Notes: a model not told the origin generated them from the letters alone. Positions 52,298 to 62,306 are shown, counted from the stretch's first letter. The stretch: 64,000 nt of DNA from Clostridiales bacterium (GCA_021203365.1 JAJQBI010000035.1:1-64000), one strand, 5' to 3'. A program made the numbers and translations.

Positions 52298-52327
52298 ATT
52301 ATATATCATTACACCGGGTTTCGTCAA
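52298..52327 (-). promoter_or_regulatory. sigma-A promoter of rpsU
   Basis: Minus strand: TTGACG, 18-bp spacer, TATAAT, about 80 bp upstream of the rpsU start. Confidence 0.7.
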
Positions 52328-52372
52328 CCTATTTTAGCCATTTTTCCAAAAAACATTTACAGATTTATCCGT

Positions 52373-55015
52373 TTATTTCGTCAGCTGCTCCTCCAGGATT
52401 CCGGCCGCCGCCTCAAGGGCCTCCGGCACCTTCTCCGGCTTCTTTCCGCCGGCCTGCGCCATGTTGGGACGACCGCCTCCGCCTCCGCCGGCGATGGCGG
52501 CTACCGCCTTCACAAGCTTTCCTGCGTGGGCGCCTGCCTTCTGTGCTTCCTCAGTGGCCATGACCAGGAAATTCACCTTTCCCTCATTGACCGCCGCCAG
52601 AACCACAACTCCCTGGCCCAGCTTTTCCTTCAGACTGTCTCCCAGATCCCGAAGGCCGTTCATGTCCACGCCATCAGCCCGGGCAGCAAGGAGCTTCACG
52701 CCCTTCACTTCCACGACCTGTTTCATCACATCTCCCAGAGAACTCTGAGCTGCCCGGCTTTTCAGAGATTCATTTTCACTCTGCAGAACCTTCACCTCAC
52801 TCTGGAGATGGGAAATCTTCTCTCCCACTTCCCCGGGGGTGGTTTTCAGCGCTCTGGCTGCCGCGGCCAGAAGCTCCTCCTGCTTCCGGTAATATTCCAG
52901 CACCCCGTTTCCTGTGAGGGCCTCAATACGGCGCACACCGGCGGCAATTCCGGATTCAGAAAGAATCTTAAACAGCATAATGGAACCGGTGTTCTGCACA
53001 TGTGTACCACCGCACAGTTCAATGGAAAAATCTCCCATGGACACCACGCGGACCTCATCCCCGTATTTCTCCCCGAAGAGAGCCATGGCGCCGGTTTTCT
53101 TCGCGTCCTCAAGACTCATGATATCCGTCCGCACAGGAAGAGCCGCCTGGATTTCCCGGTTTACCAGATCCTCGGTCTGCCGGAGCTCTTCTGCAGTCAT
53201 AGCCTGGAAATGGGAAAAGTCAAAGCGCAACCGGTCCGGAGCCACCAGAGAGCCCTTCTGCTCCACATGGGCGCCAAGAACCGTCTTCAGAGCCTTCTGG
53301 AGAAGATGAGTGGCGCTGTGATTCTTTTCCGTATTCTTTCTTCCGGAGACATTCACCTTCAGAGAAACGGATTCTCCCACAGAGATCAGTCCGGATTCCA
53401 TATAGCCTACATGGCCGTATTTGCCGCCCCGCAGCTTAATGGTATCTTCCACTGCAAACCGGCCGCTTCCGGTCTCAATAACGCCGGTATCTCCCACCTG
53501 GCCGCCCATGGTGGCGTAGAAAGGAGTCTGTTCCACAAAAACAGTTCCCCTCTGCCCCTCCATCAGGGAGGCGGTCAGCTCCGTCTCCGTGGTCATAACC
53601 GTAACTGCAGAGGTGTATTCCAGATGATCATATCCCACAAACTCCGTGGTGACGGACACAGGAATCTCATCGTACACAGTGGCATCCGCCCCCATATAGT
53701 TGGTCACCTCACGGGCCGCCCGGGCCGTGGTTCTCTGATGCTCCATGGCCTGGTGAAAGCCTTCCTCGTCCACCCCGCAGCCTTTTTCCCCGAGAATTTC
53801 CTTTGTCAGATCCAGGGGGAATCCATAGGTGTCATAGAGTTTAAAGGCATTCTCTCCGGAGAGGATCTTTTCTCCCGCTGCCTCCATCTCCGCTTCCATA
53901 TCCCCGAGAATGCGAAGACCCTGGTCAATGGTCTTGTTAAACTGATTTTCCTCGTTGGCCAGAACCTTAAAGATGAATTCCTTTTTCTCCTCAAGCTCCG
54001 GATATCCGTCCTTCGAGCCCCGGATCACTTCCTCACTCAGACGGGAGAGAAAAGCACCCTGAATGCCCAGAAGGCGTCCGTGACGGGCCGCCCGGCGGAT
54101 CAGCCGGCGGAGTACATATCCCCGTCCCTCATTGGTGGGCATGATTCCGTCGGAAATCATAAAGGTGGCAGAACGAATATGGTCTGTGATCAGACGGATG
54201 GAGACATCGTCGTCATAATTCTTCTCATATTCCTTCCCGGCAATCTGGCACACCAGATTCCGCAGGGAACAGATGGTATCCACATCAAAGATGGAGTCCA
54301 CATCCTGCACCACTACCGCCAGACGTTCCAGACCCATACCGGTATCAATATTCTTCTGCTTCAGCTCCGTGTAATTCCCGTTTCCGTCATTTTCGAACTG
54401 AGTGAAAACATCATTCCAGACTTCCATATAACGGTCGCAGTCACACCCCACCTTACAGGTTGGCTTGCCGCAGCCGTATTTCTCCCCGCGGTCGTAATAA
54501 ATCTCCGAACAGGGACCGCAGGGACCTGCGCCGTGTTCCCAGAAATTGTCTTCCTTCCCAAACCGTGAAATCCTCTCCGCCGGAATTCCGATCTCCTTAT
54601 TCCAGATATCAAAGGCCTCGTCGTCGTCCAGATAGACAGAAGGGTACAGGCGGTCCGGGTCAAGACCCACAACCTCCGTCAGAAACTCCCAGGACCACTG
54701 CAGAGCCTCCCTCTTAAAGTAATCCCCGAAGGAAAAGTTCCCCAGCATCTCAAAAAAGGTGCCATGGCGGGCGGTCTTTCCCACATTTTCAATATCGCCT
54801 GTGCGGATGCACTTCTGACAGGTGGCCACCCTTGTGCGGGGCGGAATCTCCGCTCCGGTAAAATAAGGCTTCAAAGGCGCCATTCCCGCATTGATCAGCA
54901 GAAGGCTCTTGTCTCCCTGAGGCACCAGGGAAAAGCTGTTCATCACAAGATGGCCCTTGCTCTCCATGAAATCCAGAAACATCTGGCGAAGCTCGTTCAC
55001 TCCGTATTTTTTCAT
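52373..55015 (-). CDS. alaS: alanyl-tRNA synthetase
   Basis: 880 residues, complete. Class II core (NELRQMFLDFMESKGH, INAGMAPLKPYFTG, ATCQKCIRTGDIENVG), editing-domain zinc ligands (HSATHLLQKAL, CGGTHVQNTG) and the C-terminal oligomerisation/C-Ala domain with the GGGGGGRPNMAQAGG segment. Charges tRNA-Ala. It lies 52 bases after tyrS and is probably co-transcribed. Confidence 0.97.
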   Translation of the reverse strand: MKKYGVNELRQMFLDFMESKGHLVMNSFSLVPQGDKSLLLINAGMAPLKPYFTGAEIPPRTRVATCQKCIRTGDIENVGKTARHGTFFEMLGNFSFGDYFKREALQWSWEFLTEVVGLDPDRLYPSVYLDDDEAFDIWNKEIGIPAERISRFGKEDNFWEHGAGPCGPCSEIYYDRGEKYGCGKPTCKVGCDCDRYMEVWNDVFTQFENDGNGNYTELKQKNIDTGMGLERLAVVVQDVDSIFDVDTICSLRNLVCQIAGKEYEKNYDDDVSIRLITDHIRSATFMISDGIMPTNEGRGYVLRRLIRRAARHGRLLGIQGAFLSRLSEEVIRGSKDGYPELEEKKEFIFKVLANEENQFNKTIDQGLRILGDMEAEMEAAGEKILSGENAFKLYDTYGFPLDLTKEILGEKGCGVDEEGFHQAMEHQRTTARAAREVTNYMGADATVYDEIPVSVTTEFVGYDHLEYTSAVTVMTTETELTASLMEGQRGTVFVEQTPFYATMGGQVGDTGVIETGSGRFAVEDTIKLRGGKYGHVGYMESGLISVGESVSLKVNVSGRKNTEKNHSATHLLQKALKTVLGAHVEQKGSLVAPDRLRFDFSHFQAMTAEELRQTEDLVNREIQAALPVRTDIMSLEDAKKTGAMALFGEKYGDEVRVVSMGDFSIELCGGTHVQNTGSIMLFKILSESGIAAGVRRIEALTGNGVLEYYRKQEELLAAAARALKTTPGEVGEKISHLQSEVKVLQSENESLKSRAAQSSLGDVMKQVVEVKGVKLLAARADGVDMNGLRDLGDSLKEKLGQGVVVLAAVNEGKVNFLVMATEEAQKAGAHAGKLVKAVAAIAGGGGGGRPNMAQAGGKKPEKVPEALEAAAGILEEQLTK

Positions 55016-55067
55016 CGTTCTATCCCTCGATTCTTCCTTGTGTTTGAAGTGTCAAAAGAAAATCCTG

Positions 55068-56300
55068 TCAGCCCAGAATGATCTTATTGAATTTCTTTTT
55101 TCCCCGTTTTACAATCAGTCCATCTCCGGAGATCTCCTCCTTTGACACCTTAAAAGAAATATCGGTCACCTTCTCATCGCCGACGGACACACATTTATCC
55201 TTCTCAATGGCGCGGCGCCCGTCTGAACGGGTATCCGCCAGGCCGGCCTTCGTCAGAAGTGAGAGAATGTCGATTTCTCCGTTTTCATCAAAATCCTCCC
55301 CGGCAAGCTCAGTGGTGGGCATGTTCTCTGTATTACCGGAGCCTCCGAAAAGAGCCCGGGCTCCCTGTCTGGCCTTCCGGGCCTCTTCCTCTCCGTGAAC
55401 CAGGCTGGTCAGCTCAAAGGCCAGGATATCCTTCGCCGTATTCAGCTGTGCACCCTCCCAGGACGCCATTTTTTCGATTTCCTCAAGGGGAAGGAAGGTA
55501 AGCAGGCGCATGCACTTGATCACATCCGCGTCGTCCACATTTCTCCAGTACTGATAAAAATCAAAGGGTGAGGTCTTATTGGGATCCAGCCATACGGCCC
55601 CGGCCTGGGTCTTCCCCATCTTCTTCCCTTCCGAATTGAGAAGAAGGGTAATGGTCATGGCATAGGCGTCCTTCCCAAGCTTGCGGCGGATCAGCTCCGT
55701 GCCCCCAAGCATGTTGCTCCACTGGTCGTCGCCGCCAAACTGCATATTGCAGCCGTATTTCTGAAAGAGCATATAAAAGTCATAGCTCTGCATAATCATA
55801 TAGTTAAATTCCAGAAAGCTTAATCCACGCTCCATCCGCTGCTTATAGCACTCCGCGGTGAGCATGCGGTTTACGGAAAAATGGGGGCCAACCTCCCGGA
55901 GAAGCTGGACATAATTCAGATCCATCAGCCAGTCCGCGTTGTTCACCATAAGAGCCTTCCCCTGGGAAAAATCAATAAACCGCTCCATCTGCTTCTTAAA
56001 GCAGCTGATGTTGTGGGCAATGGTCTCTTCCGTCATCATCTGCCGCATATCTGTCCGCCCGGAGGGATCCCCGATCATTCCGGTTCCCCCGCCCAGAAGG
56101 GCTATGGGGCGGTTGCCGGCCATCTGAAGACGCTTCATCAGACAAAGCGCCATGAAATGCCCTACGTGAAGGCTGTCGGCGGTGGGGTCAAAGCCGATGT
56201 AAAACGTGGCCTTCCCCTGATTTACCAGCTCTTTAATCTCATCCTCATCCGTTACCTGCGCAATCAGGCCCCGGGCCTTCAGTTCTTCCCAAACTGTCAT
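55068..56300 (-). CDS. tyrS: tyrosyl-tRNA synthetase
   Basis: 410 residues. Class I signature [24 protein letters not shown]-like loop [11 protein letters not shown]-terminal S4-type RNA-binding domain ([20 protein letters not shown]). AGGAGGAAAG precedes the ATG. Upstream is the dispersed element copy B rather than the T-box leader often seen before tyrS in Firmicutes. Confidence 0.97.
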   Translation of the reverse strand: MTVWEELKARGLIAQVTDEDEIKELVNQGKATFYIGFDPTADSLHVGHFMALCLMKRLQMAGNRPIALLGGGTGMIGDPSGRTDMRQMMTEETIAHNISCFKKQMERFIDFSQGKALMVNNADWLMDLNYVQLLREVGPHFSVNRMLTAECYKQRMERGLSFLEFNYMIMQSYDFYMLFQKYGCNMQFGGDDQWSNMLGGTELIRRKLGKDAYAMTITLLLNSEGKKMGKTQAGAVWLDPNKTSPFDFYQYWRNVDDADVIKCMRLLTFLPLEEIEKMASWEGAQLNTAKDILAFELTSLVHGEEEARKARQGARALFGGSGNTENMPTTELAGEDFDENGEIDILSLLTKAGLADTRSDGRRAIEKDKCVSVGDEKVTDISFKVSKEEISGDGLIVKRGKKKFNKIILG

Positions 56301-56330
56301 TCTCTTTCCTCCTGAAAATATAATGATGTT

Positions 56331-56554
56331 GGGGTCAAAAGCATTTGACCCCTATGATACCTGAGAATTCCCTCACAGAGCGCCCTGCGGGTGTCCGTGC
56401 TTCGCACTCCCGGAATTCTCAAAAACATTCGGAATCCGCTCATTTTGGCTAATATATTAGCCAAAATGGCTACTTCCTCATGTTTTGGGCGGGTCAAGAT
56501 GTCATGAATTGGAACATAAATGTTCCATTCATGACCTTTTGACCCTGGTATCAT
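56331..56554 (-). repeat. dispersed structured element, copy B
   Basis: Minus strand, directly upstream of tyrS. Ends ATGATACC / GGTATCATA. The same stems as copy A: GGTCATGAAT long hairpin, AAAACAT/ATGTTTT around CATTTTGGC..GCCAAAATG, GAATTCC..GGGAATTC with GTGC-GAA-GCAC. The last helix carries about 20 extra bases (CACCCGCAGGGCGCTC..). A tail hairpin GGGGTCAAA/TTTGACCCC (56331-56352) corresponds in position, not sequence, to the tail hairpin of copy C. Confidence 0.8.
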
Positions 56555-56563
56555 CAATAAAAT

Positions 56564-56597
56564 ACCGGTTCCTGTCCATTCAGGACAGAAACCGGTT
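56564..56597 (-). terminator. terminator after the SleB-type hydrolase gene
   Basis: ACCGGTT-CTGTCC / GGACAG-AACCGGT stem, then TATTTTATT on the minus strand. A second stem, GTGTCAGA/TCTGACAC, lies at 56687-56715. No gene is seen between 56598 and 56772. Confidence 0.6.
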
Positions 56598-56772
56598 TCG
56601 TATCATCGCCTAATCCATAAGAAAAATGTGACCTGCGCCTCTCCCGGCGCCCGGTACATTCGCCTGTTCTGCCTTTTCGCGACTCTGTGTCAGACATCCT
56701 GGAATCCTCTGACACGCACTATTAGCAGTATACAAACGGTTTTCCTGTTTGTCAAGGGAATTTTGCTCCCCC

Positions 56773-58074
56773 TTACGCGCTGATCCAGTCCACAAAGAAA
56801 ACATGGTCCCCATAGATCACATAATCCACCTTGCTGAAATCAAGACTCTGCGCCCAGAATGAAGATTCCATCATAAAATATTTATAATCAAAATCCCCGC
56901 TGAAGCCGGAAAGGGTTCTCGTGGTGCCGTTATTTACATAGTTCTCATAGATGGCCATTGCCGCCTTGGCCGCCGTGGTGGCGCCGCTTTTATTGTCATA
57001 GGTACCGTTGAGACGCTTCTCCAGCGCTCCGTTTGTAACCACAGAATACTGGGCAAAGCTTGTCCCCTGGTAGATCACATACCGAAGCTGGGAAGGAAAT
57101 TCCGAATCAAGCGTTCGGTTCAGAACCGTAAGCGCCACCGCTTCCATTCCGATCACTCCCTGATCTCCCGCCTCCGCGTCGATCAGTGCTGTGAGCAGTT
57201 CCAGATCGGTCACAGTGCCGTCGGCGATTCCGGAGTGGGTGGCATACTGCTTCATCAGCGTATAATACTTCCCTCTGGTGGAATCATATACCTTTACATT
57301 GTTTCCGCTGATCGTATAACTCGATGAACTTGTGGAAACCGTACATACACCCGAGGAACTGACCGTATATGTAACACCGCTTACCGTGATGGTTGTGCTG
57401 GTCACCTTCAGCCCTGTGCTTGTGTTAAAATAATAATATGTACTGCCGATTTTTTTTAGGCCGGTATACATAATGCCGCCGCCGGTATTAAAATACCGGG
57501 TTTTTCCGCTGTTCCACCCGGTCAGCATAATTCCGTTGCTTTTGTTAAAGTAACGCTTGCCGCTGCTGGTCGTCATCCAGCCGGTATACATATATCCGGT
57601 GCTTCTGTTAAAAAAGCGATATTTTCCGCTGCTGTTCTTCACCCAGCCGGTATACATATATCCGGTGCTCTTGCTGAAATAACGATAGCCGCTGCTGGTC
57701 TTTACCCAGCCGGTAAACATGTATCCGGTAGATTTGCTGAAGTAGCGATAGCCGCTGCTGGTTTTCACCCAGCCGGTAAACATATGTCCGTCTGTTTTGC
57801 TGAAATAACGGTAGCCGCTGCTGGTCTTCACCCAGCCGGTGACCATAACGCCGGTGGATTTATTGAAATAATACTTCTTCCCGTTCAGAGTCAGCCAGCC
57901 GGTTACCTTCGAACCGTTTTTATAATAATAGGTTTTGCCGTTCACGGTTACAAAACCGGTGGTCGTTGCAGCCTGCACCTCCTGCGCCGTCTGACAGGTG
58001 ACCGGACCTGCGGCAAAGAAAAGAAAGAGCAGAAGGATTCCTCCCAGTTTCATGATTCTGGCCAGTTTTTTCAT
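56773..58074 (-). CDS. SleB-type cell wall hydrolase with choline-binding-type repeats
   Basis: 433 residues. Signal peptide (cut near VQA-ATT), about nine repeats of roughly 20 residues (TGWVKTSSGYRYFSKSTGYM type; residues 35-225) like CW_binding/glucan-binding repeats, then a Hydrolase_2/SleB domain (about 285-430: LLTALIDAEAGDQGVIGMEA, VLNRTLDSEFPSQL, FMMESSFWA). The Glu in DAEAGDQG is the expected catalytic acid. It likely cleaves peptidoglycan while bound to the wall through the repeats. Divergent from the CAP-domain gene. Start after AAGGTAGG. Confidence 0.88.
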   Translation of the reverse strand: MKKLARIMKLGGILLLFLFFAAGPVTCQTAQEVQAATTTGFVTVNGKTYYYKNGSKVTGWLTLNGKKYYFNKSTGVMVTGWVKTSSGYRYFSKTDGHMFTGWVKTSSGYRYFSKSTGYMFTGWVKTSSGYRYFSKSTGYMYTGWVKNSSGKYRFFNRSTGYMYTGWMTTSSGKRYFNKSNGIMLTGWNSGKTRYFNTGGGIMYTGLKKIGSTYYYFNTSTGLKVTSTTITVSGVTYTVSSSGVCTVSTSSSSYTISGNNVKVYDSTRGKYYTLMKQYATHSGIADGTVTDLELLTALIDAEAGDQGVIGMEAVALTVLNRTLDSEFPSQLRYVIYQGTSFAQYSVVTNGALEKRLNGTYDNKSGATTAAKAAMAIYENYVNNGTTRTLSGFSGDFDYKYFMMESSFWAQSLDFSKVDYVIYGDHVFFVDWISA

Positions 58075-58310
58075 TTACATACCTACCTTTTAACATTATG
58101 AACATTGACACAAATCCGCCTGACAGCCAGCAGGACTTTCATACCGATTACACATACAGATGTCAATGACTGAGCGGCAAAAATATTTTCCCCGTATCAT
58201 TTACATCACTGAATTGAAATATATTTTTTACAATTTTATTACAATTTCATGGCTTTATTATAAGGCATTCTTAAGAAATCGTCAATATCCAAACTGAGAA
58301 ATTTATGTAA
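58075..58310. other. intergenic region between divergent wall-protein genes
   Basis: AT-rich, no gene. Upstream regions of the SleB gene (minus) and the CAP gene (plus). No clear minus-strand promoter was recognised. Confidence 0.4.
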
Positions 58311-58340
58311 TTGCGGAAGGATTCCCCTATATGCTATACT
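58311..58340 (+). promoter_or_regulatory. sigma-A promoter with a long leader for the CAP-domain gene
   Basis: TTGCGG, 18-bp spacer, TATACT. The predicted 5' leader is about 270 nt (58348-58617). It holds GTGTGA/TCACAC, an AAGGAGG-led 17-codon ORF (58459-58512, MRSIKGNQFQGQNGRSP) and a nested stem AAGCTC/GAGCTT with CCGGCA/TGCCGG (58510-58556). Confidence 0.55.
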
Positions 58341-58617
58341 CAATCAGGCAAAAATCTTATAAACAGGACATTTCCGACCTTCCGGCCATTGTGTGACCGA
58401 ATTGGCAAAAGGCCATTCACACCCATAATAACCAATAATAACAGAAAAGGAGGCCGTCATGAGATCAATTAAAGGAAATCAATTCCAGGGACAAAACGGA
58501 CGAAGTCCATAAGCTCAGGAGCCCGGCAGAGAATGCCGGAAACAGGGAGAGCTTCCATATGAAACATCGTTTCTGACCAGAAGATACTGTATATGAAACA
58601 ACAGGGGGGAATACAAT

Positions 58618-60873
58618 ATGAAAAGAAAATGGACCATGCTGCTTGTACTTTTAACGCTGTTCACATCCACACTGCAGCCTGTATGGGCCGGCGATTTCTC
58701 AGATGCCGCAAATGTACAGGAAGGCACACTGGAATCCGATCCTTTCACAGATACTTCCGGAACAGAGCCCGCTGAATCCGGAGAGACTGAAAAAACTGAA
58801 GAAGAAACCTCGTCTCCGGATTTGAATGCTCTGGAAGAAGAAAATAACGAACCGGTGGCGCTTGAAACAGAAGAAAGTGTAAATGGATCTGAATCCCAAA
58901 CGGAATCTGCGGAGGAAGACAGCCTGCTTTCCGATGGCGTTTTTCTGGACAGCGATCCAACGGAAACGGAAGACGGAGATCTTTTTACATCCGAAGAGGG
59001 TTCCGCATCCAGCGTGAGCGATTCAGCTGCTCAGACGATCTCCGTGTCGATCACGGGTACATTTCATTATGATGCAGCCTATGAAGTCCTGGATCTGGTG
59101 AATGAAGAAAGAGCGGCGGTGGGTGCGTCGCCTCTTACAATGGACCAGGAGCTCCTGGACGCCGCCATGCAAAGAGCGGCTGAAATAAACGTTTACGTCA
59201 GTCATACACGCCCATCCGGTCAAAGCTGGTCCACAATTTCATCCAAGGCCAGCGGCGAAAATATTGCCTACAATGCAAATTCGGCTTCCATTGCGATGAA
59301 TGCGTGGATGAGCTCTGCGGGACACAAGGCAAATATCTTAAACAGTTCCTATTGTTCCGTTGGGATTGGATGTTTTACCCAGGGAGGCGTCGTATACTGG
59401 ATACAGTTATTCGGCACTGAGGAGGCGGAGGCGGCTGCGCAGCCGGCCAACTCAGAAAAAAGCGTATCGGTTTCGATTGATCCCTCGCTTTTTTCAGGCT
59501 GCTTTTCTCTGAGTTCCAAAAAGGAGATTCTGCCTGTGGGATATAGTACAACGGTTTCCGCAGATCTGACCAATCCCACCTGGAGCGTTGCCTACGCAAT
59601 ACTGGATCCTTCCATGTTCAAATGGAGCAGCAGCGACACATCCGTTCTGACAGTAGATTCTTCCGGAACGGTAAAAGCCAGATCCGTTGGAGAAGCTACC
59701 ATAACAGCCACAGACAGCTCCGGAGAATTATCGGCCTCACTGAAAATCTCCACCATATCGCTGGATGCCCCATCCATTAAAAGCGTTGCAGCTGTCAACA
59801 ACGGAATAAAAGTGACATGGAACACTGTGAAAAACGCCGCGACTTATACAATCGCATATGGATATCAGGACGGCAACTGGGACATAAGAAGCTATGATAC
59901 GGTAACTGCAGGGACCGGAAGCACACAGACACATACGATTTTGGCCGAGGACCTGGAAGACGACTTCACGGATTATTATATTTATGTAAAGGCAAGCGAT
60001 ACTGAAGGAAACGAAAGCGAAGAGTCTGAGAGAGTATACACATCCTTCCTGAGTATTCCTGTATTGAATTCCGCAGAAAACACAGCGTCCGGCGTTAAAA
60101 TACAGTGGGGTTCCGTAACCGGCGCTGGAAAATACCGCGTTTACCGCAAAACATCCGGCGGTTCCTGGAAAAAGCTGGCAGATACCACTTCCACCTCCTA
60201 CACCGATAAAACGGCCAAGAGCGGAACCACTTACTTCTATACAGTTCGGTGCATGAATTCGGAAGAGAATACTTTTACAAGCGGCTATAACACCACAGGT
60301 CTGTCCATTCAATACCTGTCCTGCGGTACAATCTCCAAACTGACAAATACATCCACAGGAATAAAGGTGACCTGGGATAAGGTGACCGGAGCCTCCGGCT
60401 ACTACGTATACCGTAAGACAAGCTCCGGGACCTATAAGAGAATTAAAACTATTGGCGGCGGAGACACCCTGACCTATACAGATACGGCCGTGCAAAGCAA
60501 AAACGCCACAACCTATCTTTATGCGGTCCGGCCTTACTCCGGAACTACAAAGGGCTACTATAAGAGCAAAACCACTGTACGACTGACAACACCCGTACTT
60601 TCAGGTGTCACAAATTCTTCCTCCGGGAAAGCCACTGTGAAATGGACCGCTGTCAGCGGGGTAAGCGGATATCAGATCATGTATTCTACCAGCAGCAGTT
60701 TCAGCACCTATACCGCGGTAAAGGTTTCAGGAGCCTCCAGTGTCAGGACAGTGCTTTCTGACCTGGAAAAGGGAAAAACCTATTATGTGCGGATCCGTAC
60801 CTACAAAACCGTGTCCGGAACCGTATACGCCTCCGGCTGGACCGGGAAAAAAAGTGTAAAGATCAGTAAGTAA
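58618..60873 (+). CDS. secreted CAP-domain protein with Ig-like and fibronectin III repeats
   Basis: 751 residues. Signal peptide (cut near VWA-GDF), an acidic Glu/Ser/Thr region (25-140), a CAP/SCP domain (about 155-265: VNEERAAVGASPLTM, HTRPSGQSWSTI, GENIAYNA, SAGHKANIL), a BIG2-like Ig domain (VLTVDSSGTVKARSVGEATI) and four fibronectin-III-like repeats to the end (GVKIQWGSVTGAGKYRVYRK, GIKVTWDKVTGASGYYVYRK). No LPXTG or membrane anchor is seen. It is probably released and matrix- or wall-associated; CAP function in bacteria is unsettled. Ribosome site GGGGGAA. Confidence 0.85.
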   Translation: MKRKWTMLLVLLTLFTSTLQPVWAGDFSDAANVQEGTLESDPFTDTSGTEPAESGETEKTEEETSSPDLNALEEENNEPVALETEESVNGSESQTESAEEDSLLSDGVFLDSDPTETEDGDLFTSEEGSASSVSDSAAQTISVSITGTFHYDAAYEVLDLVNEERAAVGASPLTMDQELLDAAMQRAAEINVYVSHTRPSGQSWSTISSKASGENIAYNANSASIAMNAWMSSAGHKANILNSSYCSVGIGCFTQGGVVYWIQLFGTEEAEAAAQPANSEKSVSVSIDPSLFSGCFSLSSKKEILPVGYSTTVSADLTNPTWSVAYAILDPSMFKWSSSDTSVLTVDSSGTVKARSVGEATITATDSSGELSASLKISTISLDAPSIKSVAAVNNGIKVTWNTVKNAATYTIAYGYQDGNWDIRSYDTVTAGTGSTQTHTILAEDLEDDFTDYYIYVKASDTEGNESEESERVYTSFLSIPVLNSAENTASGVKIQWGSVTGAGKYRVYRKTSGGSWKKLADTTSTSYTDKTAKSGTTYFYTVRCMNSEENTFTSGYNTTGLSIQYLSCGTISKLTNTSTGIKVTWDKVTGASGYYVYRKTSSGTYKRIKTIGGGDTLTYTDTAVQSKNATTYLYAVRPYSGTTKGYYKSKTTVRLTTPVLSGVTNSSSGKATVKWTAVSGVSGYQIMYSTSSSFSTYTAVKVSGASSVRTVLSDLEKGKTYYVRIRTYKTVSGTVYASGWTGKKSVKISK

Positions 60874-60878
60874 CAGGC

Positions 60879-60947
60879 AAAAAAAGCCCACCAGGTCACT
60901 TTCCTGCACTGTAGGATTTCTACAGCCGGAAAGCAGCCCGGTGGGCT
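60879..60947. terminator. hairpin-rich terminator after the CAP gene
   Basis: AGCCCACC / GGTGGGCT outer stem with an inner CTTTCC..CTGTAG/CTACAG..GGAAAG structure. The run of A before it gives a T run on the minus strand. Confidence 0.55.
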
Positions 60948-61076
60948 GATATTCGTGTTTATCCGGTTTTAGTGTGAACGCTGGAGCCGGATTTTATTTT
61001 AAGAAAAGAGTGTAAGAAATGACAGGAATCTGCTATAATACTTAAGTAGAAGAAGTCTCGGAAAGGAGGAGGCTAT

Positions 61077-61298
61077 ATGTCTGAGGAAAGAATAAATATT
61101 ACACATATGCAGTGCCATGTATTTCGTATGGCACAGGTAAAGTGGGGTATCTCACCAAAAGAGTGTGCTGAGATTTTTAGAAAATATGATATTTTAGGTT
61201 TTATAAATGACTGTTATGATTCACTTCATTTGAACAGTTATAATTGTGCGTTGGATGATGTGGAAACGTTGCTGCATAATCAGGGGGTGGCAGTATGA
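61077..61298 (+). CDS. DUF3791 protein
   Basis: 73 residues: HMQCHVFRMAQVKWGISPKE, EIFRKYDILGFINDCYDSLH. Small helical proteins of this family nearly always sit before a DUF3990 gene, as here; the next ORF starts in the stop codon (ATGA overlap). Probably an antitoxin-like or chaperone partner. AAAGGAGGAGG precedes the ATG and TATAAT lies at 61034. Lower GC than the surroundings suggests transfer. Confidence 0.8.
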   Translation: MSEERINITHMQCHVFRMAQVKWGISPKECAEIFRKYDILGFINDCYDSLHLNSYNCALDDVETLLHNQGVAV

Positions 61299-61873
61299 TA
61301 CAGCTTCATGATGGAGATTTGTTATACCATACAAGCTATCTGGATATCAGTAAGATTGACTTAAACAAGGGAAAACGCGGGCTTGATTTCGGGAAGGGCT
61401 TCTATGTGACATCTTCCTATAAACAGGCCTGCAGCTACATACCGCAGGCAGTAAGAAAAGCAAAACGTCTAAAAAGAGTACCAGAGAGTTTTTCTGATGC
61501 AGATGGCGTTATTAACGTTTACAGGGTTCATCTCGACGCAAATATTTTAGTGCATTGTTTTGAAACGGCCGATGCATCATGGCTTCATTTTGTAGCTGGT
61601 AACCGGGATGGTGATTTGTTCCCGGTGCTTCTGAAAAAATATGAGAGTACAGATATCATTGGCGGAAAGATAGCTGACGACAATACAGCCAGAACGCTGG
61701 ATGATTATATATCGGGAGCATATGGCGTACCGGGTGAGAAAAAGGCAGATGAGTTGACCTTGGAGTTCCTCTTGCCAAACCGTTTACATGATCAGTTTTG
61801 CTTTCGGACAGAGGATGCTGTAAATTGCCTGGAATTCATAAGGAGTGAACGCTATGGAAATGGTAAGAGATAA
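61295..61873 (+). CDS. DUF3990 protein, possible ADP-ribosyltransferase-fold toxin
   Basis: 192 residues. DLLYHTSYLDISKIDL, then DFGKGFYVTSSYKQACSYIP, VINVYRVHLDANILVHCF and ARTLDDYISGAY are DUF3990 marks. The His in LYHTS and Tyr in GFYVT fit the first two positions of the H-Y-[E/D/Q] triad of PARP/Tpt1-like ADP-ribosyltransferases; the third residue is not certain. Located between DUF3791 and a third small gene. Toxin activity is inference. Confidence 0.75.
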   Translation: MIQLHDGDLLYHTSYLDISKIDLNKGKRGLDFGKGFYVTSSYKQACSYIPQAVRKAKRLKRVPESFSDADGVINVYRVHLDANILVHCFETADASWLHFVAGNRDGDLFPVLLKKYESTDIIGGKIADDNTARTLDDYISGAYGVPGEKKADELTLEFLLPNRLHDQFCFRTEDAVNCLEFIRSERYGNGKR

Positions 61874-62114
61874 TGCTGTATCAGACAGGCAAAAAGAACA
61901 TTGCGCGGTAAACACAATGCGCAGAATGCTTGAAAAGTATGCAAATAAGAAACATGTTGATTTTGAGGATGTTTTTCTGGAATTTGCATCTTCGCGGACA
62001 TATGCAGCAATATTTGATTTTGAGACGGGTATCTGGAAGGAAGGTCCGGATTATTTTATGGATCTTTATGAGGAAGAATTGGCTGAACAATCAGAAAAAG
62101 AATCATCAGTTTGA
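61854..62114 (+). CDS. third gene of the DUF3791-DUF3990 cassette
   Basis: 86 residues, acidic at the C-terminus: MEMVRDNAVSDRQKEHCAVN.. VDFEDVFLEFASSRTYAAIF.. DFETGIWKEGPDYFMDLYEE. It overlaps the DUF3990 gene by 20 bases, with AAGGAG eight bases before the ATG. This pattern is familiar as a companion of DUF3791/3990 genes; a role in binding the DUF3990 protein is likely but not shown. Confidence 0.7.
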   Translation: MEMVRDNAVSDRQKEHCAVNTMRRMLEKYANKKHVDFEDVFLEFASSRTYAAIFDFETGIWKEGPDYFMDLYEEELAEQSEKESSV

Positions 62115-62306
62115 CAGAAATATTGGTTGAGGGAAAGATATGTCGGGGCTTGATTACCTTCGATAAAGCCCTTATAAATAAGGGCATGAATTGCAGGTAG
62201 GAGAACGCTATAATGCGCTCGGCAGTCACGCTTTGAAGCGCATCCCTCAGGCAGAAATTAACAAATCGTATTTTCCATATCCCCACATATCGGGCTCCTT
62301 TCCGCA

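Noticed and set aside
56301-56560. T-box leader for tyrS
   Set aside because: No specifier-loop pattern or AGGGTGGNACCGCG antiterminator block; the region is the dispersed element instead.
58459-58560. Cyclic-di-GMP riboswitch before the CAP gene
   Set aside because: The conserved GEMM core (CACGCACAGGGCAAACC) is missing; only generic stems are present.
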